DNA of 5,356 nt, from assembly GCA_030611185.1 (NCBI GenBank), contig JAUWQG010000070.1, positions 1 through 5,356 of the forward strand, in the 5' to 3' direction. The notes below the pieces were generated by a model. The model was given only the letters and a program-made list of their open reading frames with translations. It did not search any database and was not told the origin of the DNA. This stretch comes from Nitrososphaerota archaeon. Lineage in GTDB: Archaea > Thermoproteota > Nitrososphaeria > Nitrososphaerales > Nitrosopumilaceae. Shown in pieces: positions 1 to 5,215 of this stretch. A program made the translations under genes and the position numbers. Within the stretch, counting starts at the first letter, position 1, and each line of letters starts with the position of its first letter.

Positions 1-105
1 ATACCAGAATTTGGTGCAATCGCAGCTTTGATTCTAGCAGTTGCAATTATTTCAATAATTGCAGTTTCTGCAAAATCAAAACTCAGTATAATGCCAAGAT
101 ACTAG
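1..105 (+). CDS. PEFG-CTERM protein, C-terminal fragment (5' end outside window)
   Basis: This is the last 34 codons of a gene that begins before the window. Frame 1 is open from base 1 and ends at TAG (103-105). It reads IPEFG, then a hydrophobic helix (AIAALILAVAIISIIAV), then a short basic tail ending in MPRY. This is the tripartite PEFG-CTERM sorting signal typical of Nitrosopumilus-type archaea: a PEFG motif, a transmembrane segment and a cationic end, recognised by an archaeosortase. The tail differs from that of the next gene at one residue only (SKL versus SRL), and most of the DNA is identical, so the two are close paralogues in tandem. Nothing can be said about the extracellular part of this protein because it is not in the window. 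Confidence 0.9.
   Translation: MPEFGAIAALILAVAIISIIAVSAKSKLSIMPRY
4..79 (+). repeat. Direct repeat, copy 1 (PEFG-CTERM tail)
   Basis: These 76 bases are identical to 938-1013. Over the full matched tail (1-105 against 935-1039) I count five differences, at 3, 80, 84, 90 and 105. Three are synonymous, one changes Lys to Arg and one changes TAG to TAA. The copies are 934 bp apart in direct orientation and lie inside two neighbouring coding sequences. Confidence 0.95.
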
Positions 106-114
106 ATCTATTAC

Positions 115-129
115 TTTTTTTCATTTTTT
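115..129 (+). terminator. T-rich archaeal terminator after the first PEFG gene
   Basis: Seven T residues, CA, then six T residues begin 10 bases after the stop at 105. Archaeal RNA polymerase stops at T-tracts in the non-template strand without needing a hairpin, and no hairpin is seen here. The same T7-CA-T6 pattern follows the next gene (1049-1063), so the terminator was probably duplicated with the gene. Confidence 0.6.
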
Positions 130-144
130 AAATATACATAAATA
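127..144 (+). promoter_or_regulatory. TATA-like promoter region for the 170-1039 gene
   Basis: The stretch holds TTTAAATATAC followed by ATAAATA. A TATA box centred near 132 would place the transcription start near 159, giving a leader of about 11 bases. One centred near 139 would make the mRNA almost leaderless. There is no good Shine-Dalgarno sequence just before ATG 170, which fits a short or absent leader. The box overlaps the end of the upstream T-tract terminator. Confidence 0.5.
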
Positions 145-169
145 GAGATTCCTGTGAATCGCATACAAG

Positions 170-1039
170 ATGAACAACCGTATAACGTTCGCGCTACTAG
201 TAGTTTTGACTGCAGTTGGTACTCTAACTGTATCATCAGCATATGCTGAATTAGCATGTCCTGATTGTGGACCAGATGATCCCAGAATGATTGCAAAGCA
301 ATTATTGCTCGAAGACCTTCCAATTTCATTTTGGACAGATAAATCCACATATGATCATAATGATTCAATTATTGTAGAAGGTCGAGTAGCAAATGTAAAT
401 CCTGGGGTTCCAGTAACACTTACTGTGATGAGTTCTTTGAATTCTATTATCTCAATTGACCAAGTTTCTGTTGATGATATGGGTAATTTTAGAACATCTT
501 TCAGTACAGCAGGTGATCTTTGGAAATATGATGGAACATATTACATTAAAGCCAATTATGGAAGTGCTGAGAAAAACAACAAAGTATTGGTAGAATTGGT
601 TAATGGAATAAATGCCAGACCAGACATTGAACAACCAGGTATAACATGTGGTAAATCAGAATTATCTGTACTAGGTAATTGTGTACCATATAGTATTTCA
701 GGAGGAACAGTGAATGGTGCAAAGGTAAACACAAACGATAATTCCCTCATCGTGATGATTAGTGCAAATGAAGATGGAACCATTACATTAAACCCATCCA
801 AAAACGTCCTTGATGGTGCCTTTATGGTACTTGTTGATGGAGAAGAATGGGATGATGTAGAAATTGATGGAAATCAAATTACAGTAATGTTCCTAGCAGG
901 TGCTGAAGAGATTGAAATTATCGGTACACATGTAATCCCAGAATTTGGTGCAATCGCAGCTTTGATTCTAGCAGTTGCAATTATTTCAATAATTGCAGTT
1001 TCTGCAAAATCAAGACTAAGTATTATGCCAAGATACTAA
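170..1039 (+). CDS. PEFG-CTERM sorting-domain surface protein
   Basis: A 289-residue secreted protein of unknown specific function. Residues 1-26 form a signal peptide: NNR, a hydrophobic core, then SSAYA before the likely cleavage site. Next is a CPDCG segment (C30, C33) and a beta-rich extracellular domain (about 52-145) containing LWKYDGTYY and NYG. A second beta-rich domain (about 160-252) begins near C160 and C171. PEFG lies at 257-260, followed by a membrane helix (about 261-278) and a basic tail ending MPRY. The arrangement matches archaeosortase substrates, so the protein is probably processed at the PEFG site and exposed on the S-layer side. The four cysteines could form C30-C33 and C160-C171 pairs or bind a metal; this is inference. 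The start at ATG 170 is supported by the complete signal peptide directly after it. It is paralogous to the following gene and nearly identical in its tail to the preceding one. The family role (adhesion, cell-envelope architecture or other) cannot be read from sequence. Confidence 0.9.
   Translation: MNNRITFALLVVLTAVGTLTVSSAYAELACPDCGPDDPRMIAKQLLLEDLPISFWTDKSTYDHNDSIIVEGRVANVNPGVPVTLTVMSSLNSIISIDQVSVDDMGNFRTSFSTAGDLWKYDGTYYIKANYGSAEKNNKVLVELVNGINARPDIEQPGITCGKSELSVLGNCVPYSISGGTVNGAKVNTNDNSLIVMISANEDGTITLNPSKNVLDGAFMVLVDGEEWDDVEIDGNQITVMFLAGAEEIEIIGTHVIPEFGAIAALILAVAIISIIAVSAKSRLSIMPRY
938..1013 (+). repeat. Direct repeat, copy 2 (PEFG-CTERM tail)
   Basis: Identical over 76 bases to 4-79. 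It encodes the PEFG motif and most of the membrane helix of the 170-1039 gene. Near-identity at synonymous sites points to recent duplication or gene conversion and not only to protein-level constraint. Confidence 0.95.
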
Positions 1040-1047
1040 ACCTACAA

Positions 1048-1070
1048 CTTTTTTTCATTTTTTCATTTTT
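1048..1070 (+). terminator. T-rich terminator after the second PEFG gene
   Basis: Three T-tracts of 7, 6 and 5 bases separated by CA begin 10 bases after the stop at 1039. This is the expected form of an archaeal intrinsic terminator on the coding strand. The first two tracts match those after the first PEFG gene; here a third has been added. Confidence 0.6.
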
Positions 1071-1090
1071 AATAGTAAAGGAGATATAGA
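1066..1090 (+). promoter_or_regulatory. Possible promoter and ribosome-binding region of the third PEFG gene
   Basis: TTTTTAATA (1066-1074) is a TATA-like candidate that would start transcription near 1097. GATATAGA (1083-1090) is a second candidate that would give an almost leaderless mRNA starting near 1111. Between them AAAGGAG (1077-1083) looks like a strong Shine-Dalgarno sequence. However, it lies 27 bases from the GTG start used by the long reading frame and 11 bases from an out-of-frame ATG at 1095. Which element is active cannot be decided from sequence. Confidence 0.3.
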
Positions 1091-1110
1091 AATAATGTTG
1101 CATATTTTTT

Positions 1111-1941
1111 GTGAATGTTAAGATTTTTTTTGTTTTGATTTTATTTACATTTTCAGTTTTACCAGTTTTTGCTCAAAGTGATGAAAAACCATTTCTTACA
1201 GTAATAACTGATGATGAAAATTATGATGAAGGAGACACCATCGTAATATCAGGAGAAGTTGCCACAGTAATTGTAGATACTCCAATTATTCTTCAAATTT
1301 GGGTTGAAGGAAATATGATTGGAATTGATCAATTTTTCCCAGCACAAGATGGAAGTTATTCCCATACAATAATTGCAGAAAAACCATTATGGAAAAACGA
1401 GGGGGATTATGTGGTTAGAATATCCTATGGGGAAGGAAATATAGCAGAATCAACAATTACGTATACACCAAAACAAGAGTTTCTGGAAACTACAGATATT
1501 TTCGAGGTAGAAATTCCAAATGGAGGCACATTTGATATAGAATATACCATAAAGGGAGGTACAATTAATGACATTATCCTTGAGCCGGATAATTTTACAT
1601 TAATGGTTCTAATTGAAGCACCAGATGAAGGGACCATTTCTATTAAACTTCCAAGAGAGTCATTAGATGCAGAAAAACCTAATGGTCAAGATGAAGAGTT
1701 TATTGTTTTAATTGATAATATTCAATTTCCTTATGAAGAAACTGAAACAGATGATCAATCAAGATTAATTACAATTAATTTTGAAGAAAAAAAATCAGAA
1801 AAAACTATAGCCATATATGAAATAGAAATTATAGGAACAAAGGTTATACCAGAATTTGGAACCATTACTGCTTTGATTTTGATATTAGGAGTTGTAATTA
1901 CAGTTGGCCTTACCAAAACTAAATTTCAGTATAAAATTTAA
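1111..1941 (+). CDS. PEFG-CTERM sorting-domain surface protein, diverged paralogue, GTG start
   Basis: A 276-residue secreted protein of unknown specific function. Translation from GTG 1111 gives a good signal peptide (MNVK, a hydrophobic core, VLPVFA with cleavage near Q22). A beta-rich domain follows (about 25-120) with LWKNEGDYV and SYG, which lines up with LWKYDGTYY and NYG of the preceding gene. A second domain (about 130-243) contains YTIKGGTIND, corresponding to YSISGGTVNG in the paralogue, and ends in EIEIIGTKVIPEFG. PEFG is at 247-250, followed by a membrane helix and the basic tail LTKTKFQYKI. Unlike its neighbour it has no cysteine and carries acidic insertions near 186-193 and 208-216. 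The tail DNA is diverged from the other two copies. Out-of-frame ATGs at 1095 and 1115 soon hit stops, so GTG 1111 is the only good start unless the T-tract at 1105-1110 is miscounted. It is convergent with the cysteine desulfurase, only 8 bases away. Confidence 0.85.
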   Translation: MNVKIFFVLILFTFSVLPVFAQSDEKPFLTVITDDENYDEGDTIVISGEVATVIVDTPIILQIWVEGNMIGIDQFFPAQDGSYSHTIIAEKPLWKNEGDYVVRISYGEGNIAESTITYTPKQEFLETTDIFEVEIPNGGTFDIEYTIKGGTINDIILEPDNFTLMVLIEAPDEGTISIKLPRESLDAEKPNGQDEEFIVLIDNIQFPYEETETDDQSRLITINFEEKKSEKTIAIYEIEIIGTKVIPEFGTITALILILGVVITVGLTKTKFQYKI

Positions 1942-1954
1942 TTTTAAAATTAAA
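1937..1954. terminator. AT-only palindrome between convergent genes, possible bidirectional terminator
   Basis: TTTAATTTTAAAATTAAA is a perfect 18-base palindrome. It spans the stop codon of the PEFG gene (1939-1941), the 8-base gap and the stop codon of the convergent cysteine desulfurase (1950-1952). A T-rich stretch continues on the plus strand (1957-1971), and a shorter one is read on the minus strand (TTTTAT). It may end transcripts from both sides. An all-AT palindrome makes a weak hairpin, and the T-tracts alone may be what matters. Confidence 0.4.
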
Positions 1955-3107
1955 AATTATATTTTTCTTTAAATGGTGAAACTGAGCGGAGTTCTTTAAC
2001 TACATTTTTTAATATTTCAACTGTTTTATTCATCTCTTCAAAATTATTTGAAATTCCAATTGTTAGTCTCAAAGAACCTGTAATTTGCTCATGCGAAAAT
2101 CCCATAGCCTGAAGTACATGAGATGCTTTTTGAATTTGAACCGAACAAGCGGAACCCGTAGATGCTGCAATTCCATATTCATCTAATTTTATTAAGAGAT
2201 CTTCTCCATTGACACCAAGAAAGGTTAAGTGAATGTTATTTGGTAATCTATTTTCAGGATGACCATTTAGGACTACTTCTGAAATTTCATGGATGATTTT
2301 TTTAGAAAGATAATCTCGTAATTCCCTCATTTTAGAAATATTCTTTACAAGATTTATTTGTGAGAGTTCACATGCTTTTCCAAAACCTACAATGTTGGCC
2401 ACGTTTTCAGTTCCTGACCGTAATCCATTTTCTTGACCACCACCGAGAATAACTGGATCTATTGAAATTCCTGCTTTAATGTATAATGCACCAACTCCTT
2501 TTGGGCCATTAATTTTATGAGAAGAAATAGAGAGTAAATCCACGCCTAATTCTTTAACATCAATCGGAATTTTACCAATAGCCTGAACAGCATCTGTGTG
2601 AAAAATAATTTTTTTTTCTTTGCAAATAGTTACAAAATCAAATATTGGTTCTACAGTTCCTACTTCGTTATTACCAAACATTATTGATACCAAGGAAGTG
2701 TTTTCAGAAAGATTATTTTTTAAAATTAATGGGTCTACCATGCCAGAATTATCCACAGGTAAATAGATTAAATCAAAACCGTCTTTTTCCAATTTTTTGC
2801 ATGGTTCTAAAATTGCATCGTGTTCAATTGACGATGTAATAATACGAGATCCTGGATTTTTTTTTGCTATTCCATAAAGAGCCGTATTATTTGACTCAGT
2901 ACCTCCAGAAGTAAATAAAATTTCAGAGGGGTCTGCGTTAATTAAATTTGCAATTTGCGTTCTAGCTTTCTCTATTGCTTTGTGAGCTTGGCGACCATAT
3001 CTATGAATTGATGAAGGATTACCATATTGTTCTTTAAGATAAGGAATCATAGATTCTAATACATCTTCATGAATTTTTGTAGATGCAGCATTATCGAGGT
3101 AAATCAA
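1950..3107 (-). CDS. Cysteine desulfurase, NifS/IscS type (TTG start)
   Basis: A 385-residue PLP-dependent class V aminotransferase-fold enzyme that takes sulfur from L-cysteine, leaving alanine and an enzyme persulfide. Visible hallmarks are the N-terminal MIYLDNAAST, SGGTESNN (67-74), EHDAIL (H96), HTDAVQAIGK (D172 and Q175, cofactor contacts), SSHKINGPKG with the PLP lysine K198, GGGQENGLRSGTEN (223-236), and STGSACS with the catalytic cysteine C321. Length and the catalytic-loop spacing match the IscS/NifS group rather than SufS. The start is TTG (3107-3105), overlapping the larE stop as TTGA. No ATG lies nearby in frame, and the DNAAST motif needs this start. It is the third gene of the larC-larE operon, so supplying sulfur to LarE, or building the LarE iron-sulfur cluster, is a likely job. 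A general role in Fe-S cluster or tRNA thiolation chemistry is equally possible. No IscU-type scaffold gene is present here. Confidence 0.93.
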   Translation of the reverse strand: MIYLDNAASTKIHEDVLESMIPYLKEQYGNPSSIHRYGRQAHKAIEKARTQIANLINADPSEILFTSGGTESNNTALYGIAKKNPGSRIITSSIEHDAILEPCKKLEKDGFDLIYLPVDNSGMVDPLILKNNLSENTSLVSIMFGNNEVGTVEPIFDFVTICKEKKIIFHTDAVQAIGKIPIDVKELGVDLLSISSHKINGPKGVGALYIKAGISIDPVILGGGQENGLRSGTENVANIVGFGKACELSQINLVKNISKMRELRDYLSKKIIHEISEVVLNGHPENRLPNNIHLTFLGVNGEDLLIKLDEYGIAASTGSACSVQIQKASHVLQAMGFSHEQITGSLRLTIGISNNFEEMNKTVEILKNVVKELRSVSPFKEKYNF

Positions 3108-3913
3108 TCTGCAATCACATTTATTTTTCCGGGTTTGTACCCCTCTGGATCTATAATGACGTCTGAAAATCCAATTAATTTTAATTTCTTGGAAATTTCT
3201 TTAAAAATTACATCGTCTCTTAAAACAAAAATTTTTTCTTTTTCTACTTCTAATTTCGCTAAACCATCAAGATCTCTTACCCTAACTTGTTTTAATTTTG
3301 CAATCTGTTTTACCATTGTTTCTCCATATTCTATTCTAAGTAATCTTTCAGAAGTAATTTTTTGTCCCCAGGGAATCCTAGATGCTAAACAAGAATTAGA
3401 GGGTTTGTCAAAAACAGACAGTCCTACTGATTTTGCAAGATCTCGAATTTCCTTTTTAGTCAATTTATTCTCGACTAGTGGGCTTTGAATACCGTTTTGT
3501 TTTAAAGCCTCTATACCTGGTCTATAGTCACCTAAATCATCTAAATTTGTCCCATCAACAATGAGTTCAATATTTCTTTGATTTGCCAATTCTACCAAAT
3601 GGCTTCCTAATTCTTGTCTACAATGAAAACATCGTTTAGAATCATTTTTTACAAATTCTCTGTTTTCAAGTTCATTGTAGTCTAAAAGAATTTGAGAAAT
3701 TCCTATCTCTGAACAAATTTGTTTTGCTGTTTTTAGTTCTTCTTGGGACAAGGTTTTGTAATCAGCAGTGACTGCAATAGATGATGAGCCTAGTTGTTGA
3801 TATGCAGCATATGCTACTAACGCACTATCCACCCCACCAGAAAGGGCCACAAGAACTGAATTTTTATCTCTAAACCACTCAATTAGATTTTTCATCTTTG
3901 TTATGTTAGACAT
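3104..3913 (-). CDS. larE: LarE-type ATP-dependent sulfur transferase (NPN cofactor synthesis), three-cysteine form
   Basis: A 269-residue PP-loop ATP pyrophosphatase-family protein, the usual size for LarE. In the known pathway LarE activates a nicotinate mononucleotide dicarboxylate by adenylylation and converts its carboxylates to thiocarboxylates. Visible motifs are the PP-loop LSGGVDS (24-30), RCFHCR (C95, C98), DGTNLDDLGDYRPG (120-133), KPSNSCLASRIP (C175) and VRVRDLDG (R211, R213). C175 sits where the sulfur-donating Cys176 of Lactiplantibacillus plantarum LarE is expected. The extra C95-X2-C98 pair makes the three-cysteine pattern reported for the [4Fe-4S] LarE of Thermotoga maritima, which can turn over using external sulfur. 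The gene overlaps larC by 8 bases and the cysteine desulfurase by 4, so translation is probably coupled. ATG 3913 is chosen; an in-frame ATG six codons later would also keep the PP-loop. A role in another thiolation reaction cannot be excluded. Confidence 0.88.
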   Translation of the reverse strand: MSNITKMKNLIEWFRDKNSVLVALSGGVDSALVAYAAYQQLGSSSIAVTADYKTLSQEELKTAKQICSEIGISQILLDYNELENREFVKNDSKRCFHCRQELGSHLVELANQRNIELIVDGTNLDDLGDYRPGIEALKQNGIQSPLVENKLTKKEIRDLAKSVGLSVFDKPSNSCLASRIPWGQKITSERLLRIEYGETMVKQIAKLKQVRVRDLDGLAKLEVEKEKIFVLRDDVIFKEISKKLKLIGFSDVIIDPEGYKPGKINVIAD

Positions 3914-5126
3914 CTTTTTGAACTATCTCTTTTCTAATCAATGATTCTGTGTCTTTAATAGATTTGTCAAGATAGTTGGCAATTTTTTTCAAATCATCAA
4001 ACTCGATTTTAAAGGTAGATTTTCCTTTAAAAGATGCGGATTTGTATTTTATATCGAAGATTTTGTCACCTAAAGTTATTTTTATTTCATGAATTGTTCG
4101 TGGAACAATTATTCTATCAGAGGAGGTAACTCGAATTCCCAAAGTTCCTGTTTCCAGAATCAGAGTATCTGTTATTTTATCAATAGTGTCATTATCACAT
4201 ATTACAGATATAAGATTTGTCGGTCTACCTTTTTTTGTAATGCCATGATAAATTGAAGCATCTTTGGCACCATCAAGTATAATTTTTTCAATTAGGTTCC
4301 CCAATATCTCTCCTGAAACATCATCAACATTTGTTTCAAGTATAAAAACAGAATCAGATTCTAAATTATTTTTAATTCCTTTTACTATTTTTAAAGCATT
4401 TGCGAAATTATCAAAATTATTTTTCCCAGCTCCGTATCCAATAGAATCAATCTTCATTGAAGGGTAAAATTCAATTGAAGTGTTGGTTAAATTTACTAAA
4501 ATACATGCACCAGTAGGAGTGGTTAATTCAGATTTTACATTGCTTCCAAGAATTGTTAAATTAGAATTTTTTAAAATTTCAAGAACGGCGCTTGCAGGAT
4601 TTGTCATGGTTCCATGTGAGAAAGTTATGGTTCCGCCTCCAACGCAGATAGGCATGGAGACAATTTCTTCATTAAATAAATCTAAATTCTCAATAGCAAT
4701 TCCCACTCCAAGTATATCTACAAGAGTATCTATGCCTGAAGCTTCATGAAAATGAACAGATTCTTCTGAAATTCCATGGATTTTAGACTCTGTAGAGATA
4801 AGAGTGTCAATACAAGATTCTACAAAAATTTTTGTTTTTTCAGATAAACCTAATTGGTTTGCAGATGTTTTTAGAGCCTGTTTAATTTCCGAACCTTTTC
4901 GTTCATGAGTTTTTTCGTCAACCTCCAAAATTAATTCAGTACATGTTATTCCATGCTTAGTGATTTTAGAAAAATCAATTTTTTTTATTAGAGAATTTGG
5001 AAGGAATTTTTCACAAGACCGTATCCCCTCTAAAATTTTATTTTTATTTGCTCCCAGATCTACCAGTGAACATAAAATCATATCTCCTGATATGCCAGCA
5101 ATATAAGGATCTATGACAATGACCAT
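3906..5126 (-). CDS. larC: LarC, nickel insertion protein for the nickel-pincer nucleotide cofactor
   Basis: A 406-residue DUF111/LarC protein. LarC is the CTP-dependent cyclometallase that inserts nickel into the thiolated pyridinium nucleotide, the last step of NPN synthesis. Family blocks visible in order are the N-terminal GISGDM (11-16), HFHEASGIDTLVDILG (125-140, with H125 and H127), GGGTITFSHGTM (163-174), LTTPTGA (201-207), IGYGAG (229-234), ETNVDDVSGEILG (264-276), TKKGRP (297-302) and ETGTLGIR (325-332). In L. plantarum the protein is made from larC1 and larC2 by ribosomal frameshifting; here both halves are one continuous reading frame. It is the first gene of the minus-strand operon, with larE starting 8 bases before its stop. 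The ATG at 5126 lies about 27 bases from the centre of a TATA-like box, suggesting a leaderless mRNA. Neither larA nor larB is visible nearby, so the enzyme using the cofactor is unknown. Confidence 0.9.
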   Translation of the reverse strand: MVIVIDPYIAGISGDMILCSLVDLGANKNKILEGIRSCEKFLPNSLIKKIDFSKITKHGITCTELILEVDEKTHERKGSEIKQALKTSANQLGLSEKTKIFVESCIDTLISTESKIHGISEESVHFHEASGIDTLVDILGVGIAIENLDLFNEEIVSMPICVGGGTITFSHGTMTNPASAVLEILKNSNLTILGSNVKSELTTPTGACILVNLTNTSIEFYPSMKIDSIGYGAGKNNFDNFANALKIVKGIKNNLESDSVFILETNVDDVSGEILGNLIEKIILDGAKDASIYHGITKKGRPTNLISVICDNDTIDKITDTLILETGTLGIRVTSSDRIIVPRTIHEIKITLGDKIFDIKYKSASFKGKSTFKIEFDDLKKIANYLDKSIKDTESLIRKEIVQKDV

Positions 5127-5149
5127 TGATTAAAAATCATCAAAAATGC

Positions 5150-5156
5150 ATATAAA
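5150..5156 (-). promoter_or_regulatory. TATA-like box for the larC-larE-desulfurase operon
   Basis: On the minus strand this reads TTTATAT, within GAATTTATATGCAT. Its centre is about 27 bases upstream of the larC ATG, the usual distance from archaeal TATA box to transcription start. Transcription would therefore start at or next to the A of the start codon, giving a leaderless mRNA. No operator or riboswitch-like structure fits in this short gap. Confidence 0.5.
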
Positions 5157-5184
5157 TTCTATCTAAGATAATTAGTTTCACTAG

Positions 5185-5192
5185 ATTTAATT
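5185..5192 (+). promoter_or_regulatory. TATA-like box for malate dehydrogenase
   Basis: TTTAATTA in the context CTAGATTTAATTATTG is centred about 28 bases before the ATG at 5216. There is no Shine-Dalgarno sequence between them, which again fits a leaderless transcript. It lies back to back with the larC promoter in the 89-base gap 5127-5215. Confidence 0.4.
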
Positions 5193-5215
5193 ATTGAAAA
5201 TTAACTCCAAAATTT

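Noticed and set aside
111..368. Minus-strand open frame of 85 codons, with similar ones at 121-348, 452-634 and 556-801
   Set aside because: They lie opposite a well-supported signal-peptide PEFG gene, have no recognisable motif and no promoter of their own. They are antisense shadows.
1..1039. The direct repeats as ends of a mobile element
   Set aside because: The repeats are coding PEFG tails in two paralogous genes, there is no transposase or integrase between them, and the interval is an ordinary gene. Tandem duplication explains them.
1425..1637. Minus-strand open frame of 70 codons
   Set aside because: It is antisense to the third PEFG gene, whose reading frame is supported by paralogy with its neighbour.
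2645..2839. Plus-strand open frame of 64 codons
   Set aside because: It is antisense to the cysteine desulfurase between its conserved H96 and D172 regions, and the predicted peptide has no family features.
3069..3488. Plus-strand open frame of 139 codons
   Set aside because: It is opposite larE and the start of the desulfurase, both with strong family motifs. Its composition is that of a reversed coding strand (rich in Ser, Phe, Ile), with no domain visible.
4264..4749. Two plus-strand open frames (4264-4467 and 4480-4749)
   Set aside because: Both lie inside larC on the opposite strand, and no independent coding signal or start region was seen.
5127..5215. A riboswitch or small RNA upstream of larC or mdh
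   Set aside because: The gap is 89 bases, almost all A and T, holds two promoters, and shows no convincing stem-loops. The predicted mRNAs have little or no leader.
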